64,000 bases of DNA from Chondrosia reniformis (GCA_947172415.1 OX359197.1:3596001-3660000); one strand, 5' to 3'; counted from the stretch's first letter, positions 51,969 through 64,000 are shown. Notes: a model not told the origin generated them from the letters alone. Made by a program: numbers and translations.

Positions 51969-54453
51969 TGTATATACTAGTAACTAGTTGTATGTATTAG
52001 TTGTATGTACTAGTTCTATGTACTAGTTCTATGTACTAGTTTTATGCATAAGCTGTATATCCTAATTTTCTTCAATACTTATATGTACTAGTTGTTTGAA
52101 CTAGTTGAATGTAGTTTTATGTACTACTTGTATGTACTAGTTGGGTGTAATTTTTGTATGTACTAGTTATATTTACTAGTTGTAGTTACTGGTTTTATGT
52201 ACTCGTCGTATATACAAGTTGTATGTACTAGTAGTATATATTAGAAGTATGTACAAGTTTCATGTACTAACATCTAGATGTATGCATTAGTTGTATGTAC
52301 TAGTTGTATCTACTAGTTTTATGGACTAGTTCTATGTACTAGTTGTATAGATGTGCTAGTAAGTAGTTGTATGTACTAGTTATATGTATTAATTGTATGT
52401 ACTAGCTGTATTGATTAGTGTATGTACTAATTGGATGTACTAGTTGTATGTACTAGTAACTATCAGAAAATACTAGTTATATGTACTAGTTGTTTGAACT
52501 AGTTGTACGTAGTTATGTGGACTACTTGTATGTAATCGTTGTGTGTATTTTTCGTATGTACTAGTAACTAGATTTATGTACTTGTTGGATATACTTGTTG
52601 AATGTTCTAGTTGTATGTGCTAGTTGTATGTACTTGTTGTACATTTGTTCTAGTAAGTAGTGGATGCACTAGTTATATGTACTAGTTTTATCAACTAGAT
52701 GTATGTACTAGTTGAATGTACAAATTTTATGTACTAGTAGTGTGTACTAGTAGTTAGTTGTATTTACTAGTTGTATGTACTAGTTGTATGTATTAGTTGT
52801 ATGTACTAGGTGTATAAAGGAGTACCAATCTGTATTTACTAGTTGTAAGTACTAGCTGTATTTAAAATTTGTATGTAGTTATATGGACTAGTTGTATGTA
52901 GTAGTTGTGTGTAATTGTTGTATCTACTTGTTATATGTACTGGTTGTATGTTCTAGCTGTATGTACCAGTTTTATGTACTAGTTGTAAATACTAGTTGTA
53001 CATACAAGTAACTAGTTGTATGTATTTGTTGAATGTACCTATTCTATGTACTAGGTTTTGGTATAAGCTGATTGTACTAGTTGTTTTACTAGTTTTATAT
53101 ACTAGTAGTTTGAACTAGTTGTATGTAGTTATATATATTACTTGTATGTACCAGTTGTGTGTAATTTTTGTGTGTACTAGTTATATTTACTAGTTGTAGT
53201 TACTAGTTTTATGTAATAGTTATATGAACTAATTGTATATACTAATTGTGTGTAATTGTTGTATGTATTACTTATATTTACTAGTTGTAGTTACTAGTTG
53301 TATGTACTAGTTGTATGTAGTAGTAACTAGTTGTATGTAATACTTGTATGCACTTGTTTTATGTACTAGTAGTATGGACTAGTTGTATGTACTAGTTGTG
53401 TGTAATTGTTCTATGTACTAGTTATATGGAGAAGTTGCCTGTACTAATTGTATATACTAGTAACTAGTTGTATGTACTAGTTGTATGTACTAGTTGTATG
53501 TACTGGTTGTATGTACTAGTTCTATGTACTAGTTTTTTATACTATGTATATACTAGTTGTATGTAGTTATAGGTACTACTGGTATGTTCTGGTTGTATGT
53601 ACTATTAACTGAATGTATGTTCTTGTTGTATGTGCTAGTTGTATGTCCTAGTTGTATGTAGTTATATGTAATAGTTGCATGCATATACGAGTTGTTTGTA
53701 ATTATTTTATGTACTAGTTATATGTAGTAGTTGTATGTAGTAACTGTATGTGTTAGTTTTAAGTACTAGTAAGTACTTGCGTGTACTAGTTATATGTACT
53801 AGTTGTATGTACAAGTTGTATGTACTAGGTGTATGTACTAGTAACAATCTGTATTTACTAATTGTATTTACAAGTTGTATGTACTAGTTGTAAGTAATTA
53901 TATGTACTAGTTGTATTTACTATTTGTGTGAAATTGTGGTATGTACTAGTTATATGTTCTAGTTGTATGTAATATTTCTATATATCAAATGCATATACTA
54001 GGCGTAAGAACTAGTAACAATCTGTATTTACTAGTTGTAGGGACTAGTTGTATGTACTTGTTGTATGTAGTAGTTGTATATAATAATATGTACTAGTTTT
54101 ATGTGCTAGTTGTGTGAAATTGTTTTATGTATTAGTTATATGAACTAGTTGTATGTACTTGTTGTATGTACTAGGTGTATGTACTAGTTGTATTTCCTAA
54201 TAACTAAATATATGCACTAGTTGTGTGTAGTAGTTGTATGTACTAATGGTATGAACTAGTTGTAAGTACTAATAAGTAGTTGCATGTACTAGGTATATGT
54301 AATAGTTGTATGAACTAGTTGTAGGTACTAGGTGTAGGTACTAGTAACAATCTGTATTTACTAATTGTATATACCAGTTGAATGTACTTGTTTAAAGTAA
54401 TTATATGTACTACTTGTATGTACTAGTTGTGTGAAATTGTTGAATGTACTACT
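51969..54453 (+). repeat. Satellite A block between two satellite B arrays
   Basis: 2.5 kb of forward 13-bp satellite with sharp edges. Blocks such as aacaatctgtatttactagt and agttgtgtgtaattgttgta recur and match those of 12-15 kb, so this block belongs to the same higher-order family. No other feature is visible. Confidence 0.93.
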
Positions 54454-57400
54454 GCCGAATCCGAATAAATGGTCCCCGAAGCTCTAAGACCTATCACCGA
54501 GTTAAAAATTGCCGCCTATTTTGAAAATATGGGCTATGAAGCCGTACCGAAGATAGTTTCTAGGATAAAAATTGCCGCCGAATCCGATTAAAGGGTCCCC
54601 GAAGCTCTACGACCTATCCCTGAGTTAAAAATGGCCGCCGATTTCGAAAATATGGGCTATGAAGCCGTAACGAAGACCATTTCTAGTATAAAAATGGCCG
54701 CCGAATCCGATTAAAGGTTCCCCGAAGCTCCACGACCTATCACCGAGATAAAAATGTCCACCGATGTCGAAAATATGGGCTATGAAGCCGTACCGAAGAC
54801 AGTTTCTAGGATAAAATGGCCGCCGAATCTGAATAAAGGGTCCCCGAAGGTCTACGACCTATCCTTGAGATAAAATGGTCGCCGATTTCGAAAATATGGG
54901 CTGTGAAGGCTTACCGAAGACCTTTCTGGGATAAGAATGGCCGCCGAATCCGATTAAAGGGTCCCCGAAACTCTACAACCTATCCCCGAGTTAAAAATGG
55001 CCGTCGATTTCGAAAATATGGTCTATGAAACTGTACCGAAGACCGTTTCCAGGATAAAAATGGCCGCCGAAACGAACTGAAGGGTCCCCGAAGCTCTACG
55101 AACTATCACCGAGTTAAAAATGGCTGCTGATTTCGAAAATATGGGCTATGAAGCCGTCCCGAAGATAGTTTCCAGGATAAAAATGACTGCCAAATCCGAT
55201 TAAAGGGTCCCCGAAACTCTACAACCTATCCCCGAGTTAAAAATGGCCGTCGATTTCGAAAATATGGTCTATGAAACTGTACCGAAGACCGTTTCCAGGA
55301 TAAAAATGGCCGCCGAAACGAACTGAAGGGTCCCCGAAGCTCTACGAACTATCACCGAGTTAAAAATGGCTGCTGATTTCGAAAATATGGGCTATGAAGC
55401 CGTCCCGAAGATAGTTTCCAGGATAAAAATGACTGCCAAATCCGATTAAAGGGTCCCCGAAGCTCTACGACCTATCCCCAAGTTTAAAATGGCCCCCGAT
55501 TTTGAAAATATGGGCTATGAAGCCGTAACAAAGACAGTTTCTAGGATAAAAATGGCCGCTGAATCCGATTAATGGGTCCCCGAAGCTCTACGACCTATCC
55601 CCGAGTTAAAAATGGACGCAAATTTCGAAAATATGGGCTATGAAGCCATAACGAAGACCGTTTTTAGGATAAAAACGGTCGCCGAATCTGAATAAATGGT
55701 CCCCGGAGCTCTACGACCTATCCCCGAGTTAAAAATGGCCGCCAATTTGGAAAATATGGGTTTTTGAAGCCGTACCGAAGACCGTTTCTAGGATAAAAAT
55801 GGCCGCCAAATTCAATTAAAGGATCCCCCGAAGCTCTACGACCTATCCCCAAGTTAAAAATGGCCGCCGAATTTTAAAATATGGGTATTAAGGCTTACCG
55901 AAGACAGTTTCTTGGATAGAAATGGCTGCCGAATCCGATTAAAGGGACCCCGAAGCTCTACGACCTATCCTCGAGTCGAAAATGGCCGCCAATTTCGAAA
56001 ATATTGGATATGAATCCGTAAAGAAGACCTTTCTAGGATTAAAATGGCCGCCGAATCCGATTAACGGGTTCCCGAAGCTCTACGACCTCCTTCCGAGTTA
56101 AAAATGGTCGCCGATTTTGAATATATGGGCTATGAAGCCGTACCGAAGACCTTTTCCAGGATAAAAATGGCCGCCGAATCCGAATAAAGTGTCCCCGAAG
56201 CTATACGACTAATACCCGTGTTAAAAATGACCGCCTATTTTGAAAATATGGGCTATGAAGCCGTACCGAAGACCGTTTCTAGGTTAAAAATGGGAGCAGA
56301 ATCTGAATAATGGGTCCCCAAAGCTCTACGAACTATCACCGAGTCAAAAATGGCCACCGATTTTGAAAATATGGGCTCTGAAGTCGTACCGAAGACCGTT
56401 TCAGGATAAAAATGGCCGCCGAATACGAATAAAGGATCCACGAAGCTCTACGACCTATCACTGAGTTAAAATGGCTGCCGGTTTTGAAAATATGGGCTAT
56501 GAAGCCGTAACAAAGACCGTTTCAAGGATAAAAATGGCCACCGAATCCGAAAAAAGGGTCCCCGAAGTTCTACGATCTATCACCGAGTTAAAAATGGTCG
56601 CCGATTTCGAAAATATGGGCTATGAAGCCATACCGAAGACCTTTTCTAGGATAAAAATGGCTGCCGAATCCGAATAAATGGTCCCCGAAGCTCTACGACC
56701 TATCACCGAGTTAAAAATTGCCGCCTATTTTGAAAATATGGGCTATGAAGCAGTACCGAAGACGTTTCCAGGATATAAATGGCCGCCGAATCCGAATGAA
56801 GGGTCCCCGAAGCTCTACGACCTATCATCGAGTTAGAAATGGTCTCCGATTTTGAAAATATGGGCTATGAAGTCGTACCTAAGACCATTTCCAGGATAAA
56901 AATGGCCGCCGAATTCGAATAAAGGGTCCCCGAAGCTCTACGACCTATAACCGAGTTAAAATTGCCGCCCATTTTGAAAATGTGGGCTATGAAGCCGTAC
57001 TGAAGACGTTTCCAGGATAAAAATGGCCGACGAATCCGAATAAAGGGTCCCTGAAGCTCTACGACCTATCACCGAGTTAAAAATGGCCACCGATTTCGAA
57101 AAAATGGGCTATGACGCCGAACCGACGACTGTTTCCAGGATAAAAATTGCCGCCAATTTTGAAAATATGGGTTATGAAGCCGTACCGAAGAACGTCTCTA
57201 GGTTAAAATTGGCCGCAGAATCAGAATAATGGGTCCCCGAAGCTCTACGACCTATCACCGAGTCAAAAATGGCCACCGATTTTGAAAATATGGGCTATGA
57301 AGCCGTACCCAAGACAGTTTCTAGGATAAAAATGGCCGACGAATCCGAAGAACTGATCCCCGAAGGTCTTCGACCTATTGCCGAGTTAAAAATGGCCGCC

Positions 57401-60400
57401 AATTTCGAAAATATGGGCTATGAAACCGTAATGAAGGTCGTTTCTAGGATAAAAATGGCCGCCGAATTTGATTAAAGGGTCCCCGAAGCTCTACGACCTA
57501 TCCCCGAGTTAAAAATGGCCCTCGACTTCAAAAATATGGGCTATGAAGTTGTAACAAAGACTGTTTCTAGGATAAAAATGGCCGCCTAATCCGATTAAAG
57601 GGTTCCTCGAAGCTCTACGACCTATCCCGAGTTAAAAATGGCCGCCGATATTGAAAATATGGGCTATGAAGCTGTACCGAAGATAGTTTCTAGGATAAAA
57701 ATTGCCGCCGAATCCGATTAAAGGGTCCCCGAAGCTCTACGAACTATCCCCGAGTTAAAAATGGCCGCCGATTTCGAAAATAAGGGCTATGAAGCCTTAA
57801 CGAAGACCATTTCTAGGATAAAAATGCCGCCGAATCCGATTAAAGGGTCCCCGAAGCTCCACGACCTATCACCGAGATAAAAATGTCCACCGATTTCGAA
57901 AATATGGGCTATGAAGCCGTACCGAAGACAGTTTCTAGGATAAAAATGGACGCCGAAACTGAATAAAGGGTCCCCGAAGGTCTACGACCTATCCTTGAGA
58001 TAAAAATGGTCGCCGAATTCGAAAATATGGGCTGTGAAGGCTTACCGAAGACCTTTCTGGGAAAAGAATGGCCGCCGAATCCGATTAAAGGGTCCCTGAA
58101 GCTCTACGACCTATCTCCGAGTTAAAAATGGCCGCTGATTTCGAAAATATGGTCTACGAAGTTGTAACAAAGACCATTTCTAGGATAAAAATGGCCGCCG
58201 AATGCGATTAAAGGGTCCCTGAAGCTCTACGACCTATCCCCGAGTTAAAAATGGCCGTCGATTTCGAAAATATGGGCTATGAAACGGTTACGAAGAACAT
58301 TTCTAACATAAAATGGCCGCCGAATCAGAATTAAGGATCCCAGACGCTCTACGACCTATCACCGAGATAAAAATGGCCGCCGATTTCGAAAATATGGGCT
58401 ATGAAGCCGTATCGAAGACAGTTTCTAGGATAAAAATGGCCGCCGAATCCGATAAAAGTGTCCCCGAAGCTCCACGACCTATCACCGAGATAAAAATGTC
58501 CACCGATTTCGAAAATATGGGATATGAAGCCGTCCCGAAGACAGTCTCTAGGATAAAAATGGCCGCCGAATCTGAATAAAGTGTCCCCGAAGGTCTACGA
58601 CGTATCACCGAGTTAAAAATGGCCGCTGATTTCGAAAATATGGGCTATGAAACCGTAACGAAGATCATTTCTAGGAAAAAACTTTCCCCCTGAATCCGAT
58701 TAAAGGGTCCCCGAACCTTTACGACCTATCCCTGAGTTAAAAATGGCAGTTGATTTCGAAAATATGGGCTATGAAGCCGTACCGAAGACAGTTTCTAGGA
58801 TAAAAATGGCCGACGAATCCGAAGAACGGATCCCCGAAGGTCTTCGACCTATCACCGAGTTAAAAACGGCCGTCGATTTCGAAAATATGGGCTATGAGGC
58901 CGCACCGAAGATAGTTTCTAGGATAAAAATGGCCGCCGAATCCGATTAAAGAGTCCCCGAAGCTCTACGACCTATCCCTGAGTTAAAAATGGCCGTCGAT
59001 TTTGAAAATATGGGCTATGATGTCGTCCCGAAGTCCGTTTCTAGGATGAAAATGTCCGCCTAATCTGATTATAGGGTCCCAGAAGCTCTACGACCTATCC
59101 CGAGTTAAGAATGGCCGACGATTTCGAAAATATGGGCTATAAAGTTGAAACGAAGACCATTTGTAGGATAAAAATGGCCGCCTAATCAAATTAAAGGGTC
59201 CCCGAAGCTCTACGACCTATCCCCGAGTTGAAAATGGCCGCCGATTTCGAAAATATGGGCTATGAAGCCTTAACGAAGACCATTTCTAGGATAAAAATGG
59301 CCGCTGAATCCGATGAAAGGGTCCCCGAAGCTCCACGACCTATCACCGAAATAAAATTTCCACCTATTTCGAAAATATGGGCTATGAGGCCGTACCGAAG
59401 ACAGTTTCTAAGATAAAAATGGCCGCCGAATCTGAATAAAGTGTCCCCGAAGGTCTACGACGTATCACCGAGTTAAAAATGGCCGCTGATTTCGAAAATA
59501 TGGGCTATGAAACCGAAAAAACTTGCCCCCGAATCCGATTAAAGGTCCCCGAAGCTTTACGACCTATCCCTGAGTTAAAAATGGCCGTCGATTTCGAAAA
59601 TATGGGCTGTGAAGGCTTACCGAAGACCGTTTCTAGGATAAAAATGGCCGCCAAATCCGATTAAAGGTTCTCCGAAGCTCTACGACCTATCCCTGACTTA
59701 AAAATGACCCCCGATTTCGAAAATATGGGCTATGTAGTTGTAACGAAGACCGTTTCTAGGATTAAAATGGCCGCCTAATCCGATTAAAGGGTCCCAGAAG
59801 CTCTACGACCGATCCCGAGTTAAGAATGGCCGACGATTTCGAAAATATGGGCTATAAAGTTGTAACGAAGACCATTTGTAGGATAAAAATGGCCGCCTAA
59901 TCCAATTAAAGGGTCCCCGAAGCTCTACGACCTATCCCCGAATTGAAAATGGCCGCCGATTTCGAAAATATGGGCTATGAAGCCCTAACGAAGACCATTT
60001 CTAGGATAAAAATGGCCGCTGAATCCGATGAAAGGTCCCCGAAGCTCCACGACCTATCACCGAAATAACATGTCCACCTATTTCGAAAATATGGGCTATG
60101 AAGCCGTACCGAAGACAGTTTCTAGGATAAAAATGGCCGCCGAATCTGAATAAAGTGTCCCCGAAGGTCTACGACGTATCACCGAGTTAAAAATGGCCGC
60201 TGATTTCGAAAATATGGGCTATGAAACCGTAACGAAGATCATTTCTGGGAAAAAACTTGCCCCCGAATCCGATTAAAGGGTCCCCGAAGCTTTACGACCT
60301 ATCCCTGAGTTAAAAATGGCTGTCGATTTCGAAAATATGGGCTGTGAAGTCTTACCGAAGACCGTTTCTAGGATAAAATGGCCGCCAAATCCGATTAAAG

Positions 60401-63385
60401 GTTCTCCGAAGCTCTACGACCTGTCCCTGACTTAAAAATGACCCCCGATTTCGAAAATATGGGCTATGTAGTTGTAACGAAGACCGTTTCTAGGATTAAA
60501 ATGGCCGCCTAAACCGATCAAAGGTCCCCGAAACTCAACGAGCTATCCCCAAGTTAAAAATGGCCGCCGATTTGAAAATATGGGCTATGAAACCGTAACG
60601 AAGATCGTTTCTAGGATAAAAATGGCCGCCGAATTTGATTAAAGGGTCCCCGAAGCTCTACGACCTATCCCTGAGTTTAAAATGGCCGCCGATTACGAAA
60701 ATATGGTCTATGAAGTTGTAACAAAGACCGTTTCTAGGATAAAAATGGCCGCCTAATCAAATTAAAGGGTCCCCGAAGCTCTACGACCTATCCCCGAGTT
60801 GAAAATGGCCGCCGATTTCGAAAATATGGGCTATGAAGCCCTAACGAAGACCATTTCTAGGATAAAAATGGCCGCTGATTCCGATGAAAGGGTCCCCGAA
60901 GCTCCACGACCTATCACCGATATAAAATGTCCACCTATTTCGAAAATATGGGCTATGAAGCGGTAACGAAGACTATTTCTAGGATAAAATGGCCGCCGAA
61001 TCAGAATTTAGGATCCCCGACACTCTACGACCTATCGCAGAGATAAAAATGGCCGCCGATATCGAAAATATGGGCTATGAAGCCGTACCGAAAGGTTTTG
61101 TAGGATAAAAATGACCGACGAATTCGAAGAACTGATCCCCGAAGGTCTTCTACCTATCACCGAGTTTAAAATGGCCGCCGATTTCGAAAATATGGGCTTT
61201 GAAACCGTAATGAAGGTCGTTTCTAGGATAAAAATGGCCGCCGCATTTGATTAAAGGGTCCCCGAAACTCTACGACCTATCCCTGAATTAAAAATGGCCG
61301 CCGATTTCAAAAATATGGGCTAAGAAGTTGTAACAAAGACCGTTTCTAGGATCAAAATGGCCGCCTAATCCGATTAAAGGGTCCCCGAAGCCCTACGACC
61401 TATCCCGAGTTAAAAATGGCCGCCGATTTGGAAAATATGGGCTATGAAGCCGAACCGAAGATAGTTTCTAGGATAAAAATGGCCGCCGTATCCGAATAAA
61501 GGGTCCACGAAGCTCTACGACCTATCTCCGAGTTAAAAATGGCCGCCGATATCGAAAATATGAGCTATGACACCGAAACGAAGACCATTTCTAGGATAAA
61601 AATGGCCGCCGAATCCAATTAAAGGGTCCCCGAAGCTCTACGACCTATCCCGAGTTAAAAATGGCTGGCGATTTTGAAAATATGGGGTATGAAGCCGTAA
61701 CCAAGATAGTTTCTAGGATAAAAATGGCCGCCGAATCCGAATAAAGGGTCCCCGAAGCTCTACGACCTATCCCCGAATTACAAATGGCCGCCGATTTCGA
61801 AAATATGAGCTATGAAACCGAAACGAAGACCATTTCTAGGATAAAAATGGCCGCCGAATCCGATTAAAGGGTCCCCGAAGCTCCACGACCTATCACCGAG
61901 ATAAAAATGTCCACCGATTTCGAAAATATGGGCTATGAAACCGTAATAAAGGTCGTTTCTAGGATAAAAATGGCCGCCGAATTTGATAAAGGGGTCCCCG
62001 AAGCTCTACGACCTATTCCTGAGTTAAAAATGGCTGCCGATTTCGAAAATATGTGCTATGAAGTTGTAACAAAGACCGTTTCTAGGATAAAAATGGCCGC
62101 CTAATCCGATTAAAGGGTCCCCGAAGCTCTACGACCTATCCCCGAGTTAAAAATGGCCGCCGATTTTGAAAATATGGGATATGAAGCCGTACTGAAGATA
62201 GTTTCTAGGATAAAAATGACCGCCGAATCCGATTAAAGGGTCCCCGAAGCTCTACGACCTATCCCCGAGTTAAAAATGGCCGCCGATTTCGAAAATAACG
62301 GCTATGAAGCCGTACCGAAGACCGCTTCTAGGATAAAAATGGCCGCCGAATCCGAATAAAGGGTCCCCGAAGCTCTACGACCTATCCCCGAGTTAAAAAT
62401 GGCCGCCGATTTCGAAAATATAAGCTATGAAGCCGAAACGAAGACCATTTTTAGGATAAAAATGGCCGCCGAATCCGATTAAAGGGTCCTCGAAGCACTA
62501 CGACCCATTCCTGAGTTATAATGGCCGCCGATTTCGAAAATATGGTCTATGAAGCCGTAACGAAGACCATTCCTAGGATAAAAATGGCCGCCGAATCCGA
62601 TTAAAGGGACCCCGAAGCTCCACGACCTATCACCGAGATAAAAATGGCCACCGATTTCGAAAATTTGGGCTATGAAGCCGTATCGAAGACAGTTTCTAGG
62701 ATAAAAATGTCCGTCGAATCCGATTAAAGGGTCCCCGAAGCTCTACGACCTATCCCCGAGTTAAAATGGCCGCCGATTTCGAAAATATGGGCTATGAAGC
62801 GGTACCGAAGACCTCCTCTAGGATAAAAATGGCCGCCGAATCCGAATAAAGGGTCCCCGAAGCTCTACGACCTATCCCCGAGTTAAAAATGGCCGCCGAT
62901 TTCGAAAATATAGGCTATGAAGCCGAAACGAAGACCATTTTTAGGATAAAAACGGCCGCCGAATCCAATTAAAGGGTCCCCGAAGCTCTACGACCCATTC
63001 CTGGGTTAAAATTGCCGCCGATTTCGAAAATATGGTCTATGAAGCCGTATCGAAGACCATTTCTAGGATAAAAATGGCCGCCGAATCCGATTAAAGGGTC
63101 CCCGAAGCTCTACGACCTATCCCCGAGTTAAAAATGGCCGCCGATATCGAAAATATAAGCTATGAAGGCGAAACGAAGACCATTTTTAGGATAAAAACGG
63201 CCGCCGAATCCGATTAAAGGGTCCCTGAAGCTCTACGACCCAGTCCTGAGTTAAAATGGCCGCCGATTTCGAAAATATGGGTTATGAAGTTGTAACAAAG
63301 ACCGTTTCTAGGATAATAGTGGCCGCCGAATCCGATTAAAGGGTCCCCGAAGCTCTCCGACCTATCCCCGAGTAAAAAATGAACT
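54454..63385 (+). repeat. Satellite B, array 2 (about 72 units)
   Basis: 8.9 kb of 123-bp units, spacing checked directly (the word ttaaaggg at 62110 and 62233). The typical unit differs from array 1: gaatccgattaaaggg, tccccgagttaaaa and gtttctaggataaaa. Higher-order structure is present: an exact two-unit duplication at 54961-55452, a block of about six units repeating near 59.1-59.8 and 59.9-60.5 kb, and units with gccgaaacgaagaccattttt near 62434, 62924 and 63164. Each consensus unit has one TAA in the 41-codon frame; a few units carry GAT-GAA instead, giving chance open frames of 60-90 codons. Confidence 0.95.
54961..55452 (+). repeat. Exact two-unit (246-bp) tandem duplication in satellite B
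   Basis: 54961-55206 and 55207-55452 read identically by eye, including private variants (ggccgtcgatttcg, gccgaaacgaactgaagg, atgactgccaaatcc). Exact identity amid diverged units points to a very recent unequal exchange or an assembly duplicate. Confidence 0.85.
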
Positions 63386-63399
63386 CCAATTTTAAAAAA

Positions 63400-64000
63400 T
63401 AAACCTTTTTTTGCCCTCAGAGACCAGTAAGGCCATTAAGAACATCATCGCCAAAAGTGCCGATGAGGTCCAAAACGGCCATTTTGGAAATGAAGCACTT
63501 AATGGCCTCACTGGCCGGCGGGTGTCAAAATGGCATTTTTCAAAAAACGCCGTTTTTGACCCCACAGGCCAGTCAGGCCGTTAAGAGCCTTATCGCCAAA
63601 AGGGCCGATGGGATCCAAAACGGCCATTTTGGAAATGACGCCCTTAACGGTCTTACTAGCCGGCGAGTCAAAATGGCATTTTTCAAAAAACGCCGTTTTT
63701 GCCCTCACAGGTCAGTTAGGCCGTTAAGACCCTCATCGCCAAAAGGGCCGATTGGGTCCAAAACGGCCATTTTGGAAATGACGCCCTTAACGGCCTTACT
63801 GGCCGGCGGGTGTCAAAATGGCATTTTTCAAAAAACGCCGTTTTTGCCCCCACAGGCCAGTCAGGCCGTTAAGAGCCTTATCGCCAAAAGTGCCGATGAG
63901 GCCCAAAAGGGCCATTTTGGAAATGACGCCCTTAACGGCCTTACTGGCCGGCGGGTGTCAAAATGGCATTTTTCAAAAACGCCGTTTTTGCCCCCACAGG
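63400..64000. repeat. Satellite C, about 144-bp quasi-palindromic repeat
   Basis: Four units to the window edge, with spacing of 143, 145 and 144 bp measured on the word acgccgtttttg. Each unit has two dyad axes about 72 bp apart (for example near 63541.5 in tttttcaaaaa and near 63614 in ggatcc). The arms 63567-63585 and 63643-63661 pair around the second axis, and GGCC at 63513-63516 and 63567-63570 are equidistant from the first. The array is therefore alternating head-to-head and tail-to-tail units of about 72 bp. The open frame on the minus strand at 63508-63708 is a repeat artefact. The array continues beyond the window. Confidence 0.9.

Noticed and set aside
46630-62104. Open frames encoding a repeated 41-residue peptide (MAADFENMGYEAVPKTVSRI and onward) in satellite B
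   Set aside because: 123 bp is divisible by three, so one frame repeats by arithmetic. The consensus has a TAA in every unit, many units have single-base deletions in the A-run that break the frame, and the minus strand is equally open in places. No sign of selection for coding.
46210-63385. CENP-B box in satellite B (ttcgaaaatatgggc)
   Set aside because: It keeps TTCG and GGG, but the spacing is one base short and the central A and the C before GGG are missing, so it does not fit the NTTCGNNNNANNCGGGN consensus.
63508-63708. Minus-strand open frame of 66 codons in satellite C
   Set aside because: It spans the quasi-palindromic unit and simply reads the repeat; the same peptide elements recur in it.

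Overview
The window is eukaryotic, almost gene-free repetitive DNA, most likely from a heterochromatic (pericentromeric, subtelomeric or similar) part of an invertebrate animal genome. The evidence is three tandem-repeat families filling most of the 64 kb, decayed non-LTR retrotransposons of types common in animals, a Tigger/pogo-type relic, other DNA-transposon relics and a short TTAGGG-like tract. I see no bacterial operon, tRNA, rRNA, CRISPR array or intact host gene. The organism cannot be named from this sequence.

Layout. (1) Positions 1-46209 are mainly satellite A, a degenerate 13-bp repeat (consensus TAGTTGTATGTAC, with SpeI-type ACTAGT across the unit boundary) organised into longer higher-order blocks. 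It reads forward at 1-2070, is inverted over about 2.07-11.86 kb, then reads forward again. Islands interrupting it are: a 0.53-kb dispersed sequence (13448-13980); a 5'-truncated retrotransposon with reverse transcriptase (RT) and restriction-like endonuclease (RLE) domains (15781-18122); an APE-type LINE fragment (21423-22627); an internally deleted relative of the first retrotransposon (25398-26723); a 0.78-kb foldback element beside 1.8 kb of unclassified non-satellite DNA (29813-32360); a 0.24-kb hairpin island with telomere-like sequence (42050-42286); a 518-bp Tigger relic (43311-43828); and an unclassified 0.3-kb island (45763-46062). (2) Positions 46210-51968 and 54454-about 63385 are satellite B, a 123-bp repeat built from two related halves of about 60 bp. 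A 683-bp MITE-like element interrupts it at 48196, and a 2.5-kb block of satellite A separates its two arrays. (3) Positions 63400-64000 are satellite C, with a period of about 144 bp; each monomer is a quasi-palindrome, so the array is effectively alternating inverted units of about 72 bp.

No genes work together here. All coding traces belong to dead mobile elements. The points most worth following up are the palindromic satellite C, a 10-bp box (AAAATGGCCG) shared by satellites B and C and a MITE, the matching phase of two A-to-B satellite junctions, and two related retrotransposon copies that share a 218-bp 3' module but keep opposite parts of the coding region.
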